Virus record (IMG/VR): IMGVR_UViG_3300034022_000278
Location: 24,043 to 88,042 of that record
Length of the DNA: 64,000 nt
Reading direction: 5' to 3' (one strand)
DNA from: a virus
In this document: one piece after another, positions 5,424-13,217 of the stretch
Position numbering within the stretch: the first letter of the stretch is position 1
Layout of the letters: each line of letters begins with the position of its first letter
Made by a program: the position numbers and the translations under genes
Notes under the pieces: generated by a model
Told to the model about the DNA's origin: nothing
What the model saw: only the letters and a program-made list of their open reading frames with translations
Database searches by the model: none

Positions 5424-5702
5424 ATGACAAATAAAAACATTGATAAAGCAATAATGCATTGTTATAGGGAGTTGTTTGCAAATGCAACTCCCGCAGCATC
5501 ATTTGATGAGCTATTAAAGAACTCTACAGTAAATGAAAGAGGGCAAAGAGAAATACCTTTTATGGACTATGAAATAGAAGAGTCTGTCTTTGATGAAATA
5601 GTAGAAGATACTACTAAGCTTTATAAAATCAAACACAAGATTTTTAAGCAATCATTTAAAAATACAATATTATTTGGATGTAGTCCTAAATTTAAAAAAT
5701 AA
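5424..5702 (+). CDS. Conserved-type small phage protein, 92 aa
   Basis: A 92-residue protein, helical, with a motif-like centre (NERGQREIPFMDYEIEE) of a kind I associate with small early proteins of Bacteroidota phages. That recollection is not verified here. It starts two bases after the preceding stop and continues the operon. Function unknown. Confidence 0.65.
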   Translation: MTNKNIDKAIMHCYRELFANATPAASFDELLKNSTVNERGQREIPFMDYEIEESVFDEIVEDTTKLYKIKHKIFKQSFKNTILFGCSPKFKK

Positions 5703-5706
5703 AAAG

Positions 5707-5904
5707 ATGGAAGGAACATTAGTTAAAAAAGGTAAAAAATGGATTGTTAAGTATACTGAAGATGGTAACTTATTAGAAATGGAAGTTGATTCTTATCAAG
5801 CTGATGCTCTTAATGCATCTAAAAACAACCATAAAGTCGTATTTGAACAAATATGGATTAAAGAAAAGAAATGGATAGCATTAATATCATTTAAAACTAT
5901 TTAA
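5707..5904 (+). CDS. Hypothetical protein, 65 aa
   Basis: I choose the ATG at 5707 rather than an upstream in-frame start at 5674, because the latter would overlap the previous gene by 29 bases and 5707 is preceded by AATAAAAAG. The 65-residue product is Lys-rich with short beta-type repeats (KKGKKWIVKYTEDGN), suggesting a compact beta-barrel such as an SH3-like fold. No catalytic motif. Confidence 0.6.
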   Translation: MEGTLVKKGKKWIVKYTEDGNLLEMEVDSYQADALNASKNNHKVVFEQIWIKEKKWIALISFKTI

Positions 5905-5905
5905 C

Positions 5906-6124
5906 ATGAACAGCAAGACAATTACAATAGAGTTAGAAAACGTTCAACTAAATGTTGGATATTACTTTACTGCAGCGTATGAATCTGATGAACAAGAGTT
6001 AGAAAATATGCATTTAGAATTAATTCACACTGTATCTGGAGATGATATAACTGAATTATTACATCATTATGATGAGAAGATTAGAGAAATAATCTATGAG
6101 CAATTAAATCATTTAAATAATTAA
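5906..6124 (+). CDS. Hypothetical protein, 72 aa
   Basis: A 72-residue acidic protein, beta-rich at the N-terminus and helical at the C-terminus (EKIREIIYEQLNHLNN). It starts one base after the preceding stop and ends three bases before the next start, so it is part of the same transcript. Function unknown. Confidence 0.6.
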   Translation: MNSKTITIELENVQLNVGYYFTAAYESDEQELENMHLELIHTVSGDDITELLHHYDEKIREIIYEQLNHLNN

Positions 6125-6127
6125 AAG

Positions 6128-6604
6128 ATGGAAGCAAAATTAATTAAAACAAAAGTTGGATATCATCTTTGGTTAAATCCTGAAACAAAAGAACAACAAC
6201 ATATTGCCTCAGACTGTGAAATAGTAAGTGATAATGGGGCAGATTTAAGAAAGTATAAACTATCCCTCAAAAACTGTCAAGTAATTGAACGTGGTTATGA
6301 TTTGGATGAGTTGGTTAAAGAACAATATCCTATTGATGAACCATCATTTAAAAGAGGGTTTAAATTATCACTTGAGGTAAATTCTGATAAAAGATTTACT
6401 TTAGAAGATATGATTAAATGTTTTAACGCTTCTATAGATGAAGGGTGGGTACGAGCAGATTTTTACATTCAATCACTACAACAAACTGAATGGGATGTTG
6501 AGATAGTTATGGAAGATTCAATTGGAATTGGAGATAAGTACACTCCAAATACTAAACCAAAGTTAGATGCAGATGGTTGCATTATATTAAAACGTAAGAT
6601 ATGA
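6128..6604 (+). CDS. Hypothetical protein, 158 aa
   Basis: A 158-residue acidic protein. The first 55 residues are beta-type. The middle carries a helical segment, RFTLEDMIKCFNAS, and a tail follows, YTPNTKPKLDADGCI. I recognise no enzyme motif. It overlaps the next mini-gene by four bases (ATGA at 6601), which supports coupled translation. Confidence 0.65.
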   Translation: MEAKLIKTKVGYHLWLNPETKEQQHIASDCEIVSDNGADLRKYKLSLKNCQVIERGYDLDELVKEQYPIDEPSFKRGFKLSLEVNSDKRFTLEDMIKCFNASIDEGWVRADFYIQSLQQTEWDVEIVMEDSIGIGDKYTPNTKPKLDADGCIILKRKI

Positions 6605-6726
6605 AACAAAGAATAGCAGACTGGTTATTTAACTTTTGGTATAACAATCATACTCATCATTGGGTTGCATTTGACCCAAATAGTTTAAGAGAAAAATGTA
6701 GATATTGTAAAGTAATTAAAACATAA
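6601..6726 (+). CDS. Mini-protein with CxxC, 41 aa
   Basis: The ATG overlaps the previous stop. The 41-residue product has a Trp/His-rich first half (NFWYNNHTHHW) and a CRYC pair near the end, a possible half zinc-binding site. The next gene starts four bases downstream. The overlap on both sides makes it likely to be real despite its size. Confidence 0.5.
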   Translation: MKQRIADWLFNFWYNNHTHHWVAFDPNSLREKCRYCKVIKT

Positions 6727-6729
6727 GAT

Positions 6730-7038
6730 ATGGAACAAGAACTAAACTTAAATTGTTTTGATTGTAATAAATCATTACAAGATTGTGCTTGTATGGAAGA
6801 TACAATTGATATGAAACAAGAAACACTAGAAGAAGTTGCATTAAGATTATACCCTGAAGAATGGAATTGGAGAGAAAAACGAATATTCAAAGAAGGCGCT
6901 AAATGGCAAGCAGAAAGAATGTATAGTGAGGAAGATATAAAAAATGCATTCCTTGAAGGTTGGGAGTTAAGAGATGGAGAATTAACTTTCCGTAAAGCTA
7001 AGAATAAATGGTTTAAACAATTTAAAAAAAATAGCTAA
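6730..7038 (+). CDS. Small protein with N-terminal cysteine knuckle, 102 aa
   Basis: A 102-residue protein. Cysteines at about 9, 12, 19 and 21 (CFDC...CAC) form a potential zinc knuckle. The C-terminal part is helical, with KEGAKWQAERMYSEEDIKNA, a segment type common in small early proteins of Bacteroidota phages. It may be an adaptor or DNA-associated protein, but no activity can be assigned. Confidence 0.6.
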   Translation: MEQELNLNCFDCNKSLQDCACMEDTIDMKQETLEEVALRLYPEEWNWREKRIFKEGAKWQAERMYSEEDIKNAFLEGWELRDGELTFRKAKNKWFKQFKKNS

Positions 7039-7102
7039 GATATTAACCAAAACCATCATAAATAGTAATAAATAGCTATTATAATGGCTAAAACAAACAA
7101 TT

Positions 7103-7480
7103 ATGATTACAATTTTTAGAAATGGATATGTACTTTTATTAAGTTACAGTCCTTGCGAAGTCTTTACTTATTTTAATGTAAAAGAAATGCATGGCTTATC
7201 TTACATAGAATGTGATGCTTATGCAAATACAAAAGATAGTGCTTATATAGCAGGGTGGAGTAACTTTGTGCCTAAAGAATTTGGTGAATATACAAATGAT
7301 AATCCAAGATATGTATTTATAAACTTGTCGAGGTGTGGTACAGACATTGAAACATTTGGATTGATTATGCATGAGTTAATGCATCAGTCTTTTCACATGC
7401 ATAAAGATGAAGAGGACATAATCACATGGGCTGAGTTAGAGTCCTATGAAGTATTTAAACTTGTAAAAGAAAACTTATGA
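7103..7480 (+). CDS. Small putative zinc metallopeptidase, 125 aa
   Basis: A 125-residue protein containing H90-E91-L-M-H94 followed by a His-rich segment (QSFHMHKDEED) and an acidic helix with E111/E113 that could supply the third zinc ligand. The HExxH motif with a preceding hydrophobic helix (FGLIMHELMHQ) is the hallmark of gluzincin/ImmA-like folds. The size is minimal. ImmA-type peptidases cleave repressors, but here there is no partner regulator, so the substrate is unknown. It overlaps the next gene by four bases. The motif is clear; the activity is inferred. Confidence 0.65.
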   Translation: MITIFRNGYVLLLSYSPCEVFTYFNVKEMHGLSYIECDAYANTKDSAYIAGWSNFVPKEFGEYTNDNPRYVFINLSRCGTDIETFGLIMHELMHQSFHMHKDEEDIITWAELESYEVFKLVKENL

Positions 7481-7644
7481 CAGCAGTAGAATGGTTAGTT
7501 GAGCAAATTAAACAGAATGTACATAATTCATTTGAAGAATTTGAATTGTTAATTGAACAAGCAAAACAAATGGAAAAGCAGCAGATAAAAGAAGCATACC
7601 TAAGAGGCATTAAGAATTATGACCCAACCTTTAAATCAGAATAA
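7477..7644 (+). CDS. MTAVE-type small protein, first of a tandem pair, 55 aa
   Basis: A 55-residue helical protein starting MTAVEWLVEQ and ending TFKSE. The following gene (7646) starts MTAVETLLDWL, has the same EKQQI core and also ends TFKSE. The pair is therefore a local tandem duplication. The ATG overlaps the stop of the peptidase gene. Function unknown. Confidence 0.6.
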   Translation: MTAVEWLVEQIKQNVHNSFEEFELLIEQAKQMEKQQIKEAYLRGIKNYDPTFKSE

Positions 7645-7645
7645 G

Positions 7646-7834
7646 ATGACAGCAGTAGAAACACTATTAGACTGGCTTGGTAAGAATCATTACTATATTG
7701 GAAATGACTTATTAGAAAAAGTTGAAGAACTTAAGGAAGTGGAGAAGCAACAGATAATAGATGCGTATGAAACGAGCCATATATCAATGATGACAAGTGA
7801 GCAATATTATAATGAAACTTTTAAATCAGAATAA
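7646..7834 (+). CDS. MTAVE-type small protein, second of a tandem pair, 62 aa
   Basis: I set the start at 7646, not at the upstream in-frame ATG at 7619 inside the previous gene, because alignment with the tandem paralogue begins at MTAVE. The 62-residue product is helical, with TSEQYYNETFKSE at the end. It starts one base after the preceding stop. Function unknown. Confidence 0.6.
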   Translation: MTAVETLLDWLGKNHYYIGNDLLEKVEELKEVEKQQIIDAYETSHISMMTSEQYYNETFKSE

Positions 7835-7835
7835 T

Positions 7836-7976
7836 ATGGAGTTTGTATTAGGATTTGCAATAGGTGGGTTAAGCATGTTGATTTGGTTTAAGCTAACCTT
7901 AATTCAATGGAGAAAAGAACTTGAAGAGTTGAAAGACTTTGACACTTGGAAAGAATGGAAAAATAAAACAGAATAA
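7836..7976 (+). CDS. Single-pass membrane protein, 46 aa
   Basis: A 46-residue protein: residues 3-22 form a hydrophobic helix with small-residue motifs (GFAIGGLS), followed by a charged amphipathic helix rich in Trp, Glu and Lys. The architecture suits a small inner-membrane protein with a cytoplasmic tail. It starts one base after the previous stop. Confidence 0.5.
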   Translation: MEFVLGFAIGGLSMLIWFKLTLIQWRKELEELKDFDTWKEWKNKTE

Positions 7977-7978
7977 CT

Positions 7979-8218
7979 ATGAAAAAATCAGATGAAAAAA
8001 GATTGCAGGCAGCTATTGAAGATATACTTTGGATGGCAGCAAGGTACGCACATGGAAGACACACTTACGCACCATCTATGGTCCGATATTCAGTAGGAGT
8101 ATTTAAAGATGTATTTCCAAACTTTAATATAAAACAAGACCATGTTATTGAGCCGTCAACGGATATGTATTTTAGAAGTGATTATTTAGACGATATTTTT
8201 AATCATAAAATAGAATAA
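7979..8218 (+). CDS. Small phage protein with WMAARYAHGRHTYAPSMVR motif, 79 aa
   Basis: A 79-residue protein with a strongly patterned central motif containing two His and three Arg. I associate this motif with a family of small phage proteins of unknown function. The basic, aromatic motif suggests nucleic-acid or nucleotide contact (inference). It is in the same operon, two bases after the preceding stop. Confidence 0.6.
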   Translation: MKKSDEKRLQAAIEDILWMAARYAHGRHTYAPSMVRYSVGVFKDVFPNFNIKQDHVIEPSTDMYFRSDYLDDIFNHKIE

Positions 8219-8219
8219 T

Positions 8220-8492
8220 ATGGAACAAGAAAATATTCCCTTAACTGAAGAATTACTCTTGAGTTTTGGATTTGAAAAAATAGTATACAATTCAGATGAA
8301 ACTGGTTTTGGGGTAGACTATAAGTTAAAACATAAGGACTTCTTATTGGTATATTGCGATGACTTCTCAATATGTATTATGGGACATGAAGATGATGTAG
8401 GTATAGCACCTGACATAGAATTATTTAGATATGTACATCAGTTACAGAATCTGTATTTTATACTATCAGGAGAACAATTAAAAACAAAATAA
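8220..8492 (+). CDS. Hypothetical acidic protein, 90 aa
   Basis: A 90-residue acidic protein with beta-type strands ending in a helical VHQLQNLYFIL segment, a pattern seen in small phage proteins of unknown function. It starts one base after the previous stop. No catalytic residues stand out. Confidence 0.55.
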   Translation: MEQENIPLTEELLLSFGFEKIVYNSDETGFGVDYKLKHKDFLLVYCDDFSICIMGHEDDVGIAPDIELFRYVHQLQNLYFILSGEQLKTK

Positions 8493-8522
8493 CACAAAGT
8501 GTGTTACACAAAATGTAGAATT

Positions 8523-8984
8523 ATGAAGAAAACAGAAAAAGTAATGTACATAGGTAACGGCTTTGGATCGTTACTATGGGGAACATGGTATAATCTTATC
8601 AAAGAGTATGACAATGATTATTTAGTATTTGATGAGTATGGCAATGAGGCTGCAATCCCAAAGAAAGACTTTGCGGATAGAGATATTGAATCTAATGTAA
8701 TAGCAGAGCAAGAATTAATAGCAAAACAAAGAGCAAGGAGTTATATGATGTTGAAAGATGGATATAGACTTAAAGAAGAAGCTCAAGATGTTGTTCAAAA
8801 AGATGTTCATTATGATAATAGTAACGGTAGCTTATACTTATTTGCTCAACAACATGAACTTAATGCTTGGGAATTTGATATCATAAAAAGAGTGGTTAGA
8901 TGTAGAGAAAAAGGATACTTTCATGAGGATTTAGCTAAGACCATAAGAGTTATTGAACTTTATTTAAAAGAACATAAATTATGA
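8523..8984 (+). CDS. DUF3310-like C-terminal domain protein, 153 aa
   Basis: I choose the ATG at 8523 over an in-frame non-ATG start at 8499, because it follows GTAGAATT and gives a compact N-terminus. Residues 1-60 look like a small beta-barrel. Residues about 95-153 (AQQHELNAWEFDIIKRVVR, then HEDLAKTIRVIELYLKEH) match the all-helical pattern of DUF3310, a domain common in tailed phages with unproven function. It overlaps the next gene by four bases. Confidence 0.6.
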   Translation: MKKTEKVMYIGNGFGSLLWGTWYNLIKEYDNDYLVFDEYGNEAAIPKKDFADRDIESNVIAEQELIAKQRARSYMMLKDGYRLKEEAQDVVQKDVHYDNSNGSLYLFAQQHELNAWEFDIIKRVVRCREKGYFHEDLAKTIRVIELYLKEHKL

Positions 8985-9163
8985 CACCAAAAGAAAAAGC
9001 ATTTGAGTTAGTAGAAAAGTATACAAATGTAAGATGGGATATTGACCCTGATACTGCAAAACAATGCGCCCGAATTGCAATAGATGAAATATTAGGCTAT
9101 ATGGGTGCGGATAGAGGTACTGAGTTTTGGCAGGAAGTTAAATCCGAAATCGAAAAGTTATGA
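8981..9163 (+). CDS. Small helical protein, first of a paralogous pair, 60 aa
   Basis: A 60-residue protein with the pattern EKAFELVEKY...AKQCARIAIDEIL...EFWQEVKSEIEKL. The next gene has the same arrangement with diverged sequence. The start overlaps the previous stop and the stop overlaps the next start (ATGA at both ends), which shows coupled translation. Function unknown. Confidence 0.6.
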   Translation: MTPKEKAFELVEKYTNVRWDIDPDTAKQCARIAIDEILGYMGADRGTEFWQEVKSEIEKL

Positions 9164-9375
9164 AAGGAATAAAAGAACAGACTATAGCTTTAATAGATGA
9201 GTTTGAAGGTTTACGTAGTCCTAAGATGTCAGATTATTCAAACATAGAATATCCAACAGCAGAATTATGCGCACTTGTTGTAGTTAAGTATATACTAAAA
9301 GCACTAGATCCAGAAGATTATATTGCAAGAGATTATTGGTTAGAAATTGAAAATGAATTAAAAGAAGAAGAATGA
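9160..9375 (+). CDS. Small helical protein, second of a paralogous pair, 71 aa
   Basis: A 71-residue protein patterned like its upstream neighbour (helix, AELCALVVVKYILKAL, DYWLEIENEL end). The low identity suggests an old duplication or recruitment of a family member. It is linked to both neighbours by four-base overlaps. Function unknown. Confidence 0.6.
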   Translation: MKGIKEQTIALIDEFEGLRSPKMSDYSNIEYPTAELCALVVVKYILKALDPEDYIARDYWLEIENELKEEE

Positions 9376-9596
9376 AAAAGTTATTATTATTAGTAGTATT
9401 AGCATTAGTAATGCTATCCTGCAAGAAAGAAGTGTGTAACTGCGGTGTTATACAAAGTGATAGTGTCTATGACTATTCAGTAGTTATAAGAAACAGTTGT
9501 TCTAAGAACAACAAAACATTCTACCTTAGTGAAGGAGATTGGATGAATGCTCATCCTGGAGATAATTATTGTATTACTAATGTAGATTCTTGGTAA
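9372..9596 (+). CDS. Predicted lipoprotein, 74 aa
   Basis: The N-terminus MKKLLLLVVLALVMLSC is a classic lipoprotein signal with the lipidated Cys at 17, followed by KKEV. The mature part (about 58 residues) carries five Cys, including CNC, so disulfides are likely. It would be anchored in the periplasm or outer membrane, a site used by superinfection-exclusion lipoproteins, although no homology shows that here. It overlaps the previous gene by four bases. Confidence 0.65.
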   Translation: MKKLLLLVVLALVMLSCKKEVCNCGVIQSDSVYDYSVVIRNSCSKNNKTFYLSEGDWMNAHPGDNYCITNVDSW

Positions 9597-9598
9597 TT

Positions 9599-9964
9599 AT
9601 GAAAAAGTTATTATTAATAGTGGTTTTACTGTTTAGTATAAACAGTTTTTCTCAAAGTATTATAAAGGCATCTGCTGCACAAATAGGATACTGGAATACA
9701 AATACAGATAAATATGACTGGAAAGCTACTGTAAAAACTACTATCACATTTACAATACAAAATGGATATATGTTTAGTACAGATAAAAACAATTCTGTAT
9801 ATGAGATAGTTTCATTAGAAAGTACTAATGGTACAGAAGGAGTGTGGAATGCAACAGATGATGTTGGAGATGACTGTAGTATTATATTAAAATATAATGC
9901 TGATGAACCAAATATACTTGCAATAGTTTATGATAACTTTTGTGTTAGATATTATTTTGAATAG
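9599..9964 (+). CDS. Secreted protein with Sec signal peptide, 121 aa
   Basis: The start at 9599 is preferred to a TTG at 9590 because it places MKKLLLIVVLLFSINSFSQ as a standard signal peptide; the FSQ cleavage region is typical of flavobacteria. The mature domain is beta-rich (TVKTTITFTIQNGYMFSTD) with two Cys. Periplasmic location is likely. Together with the lipoprotein upstream it forms an exported pair. No known family. Confidence 0.6.
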   Translation: MKKLLLIVVLLFSINSFSQSIIKASAAQIGYWNTNTDKYDWKATVKTTITFTIQNGYMFSTDKNNSVYEIVSLESTNGTEGVWNATDDVGDDCSIILKYNADEPNILAIVYDNFCVRYYFE

Positions 9965-9986
9965 TATAAATTTATTAAAATAAAGT

Positions 9987-10202
9987 ATGAAATTATATGA
10001 TGTACCTAGATATTCTAGAGTAAAGGTTGAAGGTTTAGAAGTATTTGCTAAACCTGTAGGTGAATTTAACTTTTTATATGTAGATGGAATGTATTCTACA
10101 TGTAAAGATGATAATGGAGAATTATTTCATCTAATGGCTGATACAGAAGTAGAGTTAGTGTGTTCCATGAAGGAACATGATTTAAAATCTTTAAATAGTT
10201 AA
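9987..10202 (+). CDS. Hypothetical protein, 71 aa
   Basis: A 71-residue protein, beta-type (YSRVKVEGLEVFA, YSTCKDDNGELFHLM), suggestive of a small barrel. It follows the secreted-protein gene by 22 bases and precedes a membrane mini-gene by two. Function unknown. Confidence 0.55.
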   Translation: MKLYDVPRYSRVKVEGLEVFAKPVGEFNFLYVDGMYSTCKDDNGELFHLMADTEVELVCSMKEHDLKSLNS

Positions 10203-10204
10203 AC

Positions 10205-10309
10205 ATGGCATTAATAGTAATCAGTATACTCTGCATTTTAATTTGTGGAGTTATTTTAATTGGCTTTGCAAAAAGCATCTATGACGATTTAGATAAAAAT
10301 GAATCTTAA
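10205..10309 (+). CDS. Single-pass membrane mini-protein, 34 aa
   Basis: A 34-residue frame whose first 22 residues are a continuous hydrophobic helix (ALIVISILCILICGVILIG) and whose tail is acidic. It starts two bases after the previous stop and ends ten bases before the next start, so it fills the gap exactly. A minus-strand frame here is its shadow. Confidence 0.45.
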   Translation: MALIVISILCILICGVILIGFAKSIYDDLDKNES

Positions 10310-10318
10310 TTAAAAATT

Positions 10319-10519
10319 ATGAAAGCAGAAATAATAAAAAATGGAACTCTTCAGATTGTTTTAACACCTGAAGACGATTTAGACAGAGCAGCATTAGCTA
10401 TGATGTCTAAAAGCGGAGGTATAGAATCTACTATTATAGATTCACAAACTCAAGTATTAAATAAAATAATCCACGAGGGATTAATTATAAGCACAAAGAG
10501 TGTAGTAAATAATCAGTAA
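10319..10519 (+). CDS. Hypothetical protein, 66 aa
   Basis: A 66-residue acidic protein with alternating strand and helix; no motif. It belongs to the small early genes that lead into the DNA polymerase gene. Confidence 0.5.
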   Translation: MKAEIIKNGTLQIVLTPEDDLDRAALAMMSKSGGIESTIIDSQTQVLNKIIHEGLIISTKSVVNNQ

Positions 10520-10534
10520 ACAAAAATCAAAAAC

Positions 10535-10723
10535 ATGAACAAATTATTTAAAATTGTAGAAGTAAACGGTAAATTTATCGTGATGGTTAGTACTAAAAAT
10601 CCTATTTGGAAATTTTGGGCTAAACAAACTTATGAAATAGCTATTCAAAAGAATGGCAGTCGTTGTGTGTATGATCGTTTGCGTTTTGCAAAGACATATA
10701 TTACTTTACAGGGCAAAATTTAA
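10535..10723 (+). CDS. Hypothetical basic protein, 62 aa
   Basis: A 62-residue basic protein (estimated pI well above 9 from its Lys/Arg content) with beta-type segments around IWKFWAKQTYEIA. It lies nine bases before the DNA polymerase start, so it is co-transcribed with replication genes. A basic nucleic-acid-binding role is possible but unsupported by any motif. Confidence 0.5.
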   Translation: MNKLFKIVEVNGKFIVMVSTKNPIWKFWAKQTYEIAIQKNGSRCVYDRLRFAKTYITLQGKI

Positions 10724-10732
10724 TATTCTTTA

Positions 10733-12742
10733 ATGATTTATTTAGTAACTAATCAGCAGTCGTTATTTACGGCTGCTGGTTATTCTATGGCTACTGTTGA
10801 AGAATCCCTAAAGTATCTAGAGACACTAGATGTAATAGGTTTTGATACAGAAACTAGAGGAATGGACCCATTCACAAAAGATTTACTAAGTATGCAATTA
10901 GGCGATGAACAACGTCAATATGTAGTAGATTGTTTAACTGTTAGCCCAGTGCTGTATAAAGACTTGTTAGAACGTAAAGTTTTAATAATGCATAATGCTA
11001 AGTTTGACCTTAGATTCTTGCTGTATTATGGTATTGTATCTACTAAGATATTTGATACTTTCTTAGTAGAAAGAATTCTAACAACAGGTTTAGATACAGT
11101 AAGAAGATCTCTAGATGCAGTAGTATATAGATATTGTAAAATAGAATTAGATAAGACTATACGAGGTAATATTCATAGAGAAGGTTTATCTACAAGAGTT
11201 ATTAAATATGCTGCTGATGATGTTAAGTATTTACATCAAGTTAAAAGAAAGCAAGAAGTAGCTCTTGAGAATAATTTCCTAACAAGAACTGCTTCTTTAG
11301 ATAATGAATTCGTAGTATGCTTGGCATATATCGAGTTTTGTGGTATGTATATGAATCCTACAGATTGGAGAAGTAAATGCGATGATGATTTAAAAGATTT
11401 ATTAGCGGTACAAGAAACTTTGGATAATTTTATTCTAGATAATTCTGCTACTTATTCTAAATTTATTGATAATCAATTATCTCTATTTGCTTCTGGTATT
11501 AAATGTAAACTTAATTGGGCATCGTCTAAGCAAGTTATTCCGTTTATGCAATCTTTGGGTGTAGACACATTGACTAAGGACAAAGAAACAGGCTTGATGA
11601 AAGATTCTATAGACAAGAAAGTTTTAGGCCCGCAAAAGAAAAAGCATCCTATTATTTCTACATATATAGAGTATACTGAATCGCAGAAAGAAGTTAGTAC
11701 TTACGGTGAAAACTGGTTTAATTATATTAATAGTGCAACTGGAAGAGTGCATACTAATTATAATCAAATTATGAACACTGGCAGACTATCTAGTGGTCAA
11801 AAGGGCATGCCTAAGAAAGGAATAGCTCAAATGCCTAACATGCAGAATATACCAAGTGATAATAGAACTAGAGGCTGCTTTCAAGCAGAGAAAGGTAATA
11901 TGTTAGTAGTAAGTGATTATGCAGGTCAAGAGCAAATAGTATTAGCCAACAAGTCCTTAGATAAGGATTTACTTGAGTTTTATGCTAAAGGTCTTGGGGA
12001 CATGCATAGTTTTATAGCATCGAAGATATTTCCAGAATTAGGAGATTTAAGTCTAGATGAAATAAAAGATAATCATAAAGGTAAAAGACAGATTGCTAAG
12101 GGTGCAGGTTTTGCTATTAATTATGGCGGAACAGGAATGACTATTGCGCAGAATCTAAATATATCTATGACTGAAGGTGAGGAAGTTTATAAAGCTTACT
12201 TTAAAGCATTTCCTGGATTAGCTAATTATTTCAAAGTAGAAAAGAAAAGAGCATTAGAATTAGGTTATATTCAATTTAATAATATAAGCGGTAGAAAATG
12301 TTTTATTCCTTTCTTTGAGGAGTTTAAGAAACTTCACGGTGAGATATACGAAACAGATGGATTTTGGGATGATTATAAGTTAGAAAAGAGTAAAAACTCT
12401 CATACTTTCCTTAATTATTTTAAACCTAAAGTACGAGAATACTTTATGAAAAAGGGAGATATCGAAAGAATGTCTTTAAATTATCCTGTGCAAGGTAGTA
12501 GCGCAGACATTACTAAATTAGCTGGTATCTATTTCTTTAGATATTTGGTAGAGAAAGATTTAGTATTTAAAGTAAAACTACCTAATGTAGTTCACGATGA
12601 ATGGTTAGTAGAGTGTCCAGAAGAGATGGCACAAGATATGGCGGATGTCCTACAAGATTGTATGGAAAAAGCAGGTGAAGTATTCTGTAAGACAGTAAAG
12701 TTGAAAGCAGAACCGATGATAACTAAAACTTGGAAACATTAA
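10733..12742 (+). CDS. polA: Family A DNA polymerase with 3'-5' exonuclease
   Basis: A 669-residue replicative DNA polymerase. The N-terminal DEDD exonuclease domain shows DTE at 38-40, HNAKFDLRFL near 87-96 and YAADDVKYL near 158. The polymerase domain shows motif A SDYAGQEQ (catalytic Asp 395), motif B-type KRQIAKGAGFAINYGGTG, VQGSSADITK and motif C VVHDEW (Asp 622). There is no 5'-nuclease domain, as expected for phage PolA. Crassvirales carry either family A or family B polymerases; this lineage uses A. It leads a compact block with the DnaA-like protein one base downstream. Confidence is high for identity. Confidence 0.96.
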   Translation: MIYLVTNQQSLFTAAGYSMATVEESLKYLETLDVIGFDTETRGMDPFTKDLLSMQLGDEQRQYVVDCLTVSPVLYKDLLERKVLIMHNAKFDLRFLLYYGIVSTKIFDTFLVERILTTGLDTVRRSLDAVVYRYCKIELDKTIRGNIHREGLSTRVIKYAADDVKYLHQVKRKQEVALENNFLTRTASLDNEFVVCLAYIEFCGMYMNPTDWRSKCDDDLKDLLAVQETLDNFILDNSATYSKFIDNQLSLFASGIKCKLNWASSKQVIPFMQSLGVDTLTKDKETGLMKDSIDKKVLGPQKKKHPIISTYIEYTESQKEVSTYGENWFNYINSATGRVHTNYNQIMNTGRLSSGQKGMPKKGIAQMPNMQNIPSDNRTRGCFQAEKGNMLVVSDYAGQEQIVLANKSLDKDLLEFYAKGLGDMHSFIASKIFPELGDLSLDEIKDNHKGKRQIAKGAGFAINYGGTGMTIAQNLNISMTEGEEVYKAYFKAFPGLANYFKVEKKRALELGYIQFNNISGRKCFIPFFEEFKKLHGEIYETDGFWDDYKLEKSKNSHTFLNYFKPKVREYFMKKGDIERMSLNYPVQGSSADITKLAGIYFFRYLVEKDLVFKVKLPNVVHDEWLVECPEEMAQDMADVLQDCMEKAGEVFCKTVKLKAEPMITKTWKH

Positions 12743-12743
12743 G

Positions 12744-13217
12744 ATGAAAAAAGGTAGAATTGCTAAAGTACAAAAAATTTCTTTTGAAGATAGATTATTA
12801 AAATTAAAAGAAGAATTAATTCTATTAGATAGTATTGCGCATTTACATAATTATTTTAAACATTGCAAATTGCATAAGAATAGTTATATAGTAGAATTGC
12901 GTAGAATAGTGGCATTAGAATTAATAGTTAAAGGAATTTCTTATTCAGAAATTGGTAGAATATTATCTAGAGATCATAGTAGCATACTTAGTTTACTACA
13001 TTTAGATAGTCATACTAGTGTGCATTTAGAAGTTAAGGCTAATTATCTTGAATGGATAGAAAAAGGTTTATATCCTATTACTTATACAAAGAGAGTACCT
13101 TCTGCAGATCATAAGGACGGTTGGAAGAGTATAGTTATGTATGAATTAAAAGAATTAAAAGATGACGAAAAGGGAAAAAATACAAAAAGAAGCTACTTTA
13201 GAGGCAGTAAAGAATAA
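12744..13217 (+). CDS. DnaA domain IV-like DNA-binding protein, 157 aa
   Basis: Residues about 50-85 carry the pattern of DnaA domain IV: a helix, then GISYSEIGRILSRDHSSIL, where E. coli-type DnaA has LPEIG followed by GRDHTTV. The R-D-H-S-S core (76-80) matches the DnaA-box recognition signature. No AAA+ module is present, so this would be a stand-alone origin or site-recognition protein rather than an initiator ATPase. It lies between the DNA polymerase and an SF2 helicase and overlaps the latter by 56 bases. The motif match is good; the role in origin recognition is inference. Confidence 0.7.
   Translation: MKKGRIAKVQKISFEDRLLKLKEELILLDSIAHLHNYFKHCKLHKNSYIVELRRIVALELIVKGISYSEIGRILSRDHSSILSLLHLDSHTSVHLEVKANYLEWIEKGLYPITYTKRVPSADHKDGWKSIVMYELKELKDDEKGKNTKRSYFRGSKE

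Noticed and set aside
7619-7645. Upstream in-frame start for the second MTAVE gene
   Set aside because: It lies inside the first paralogue. Alignment of the two products begins at the ATG at 7646.
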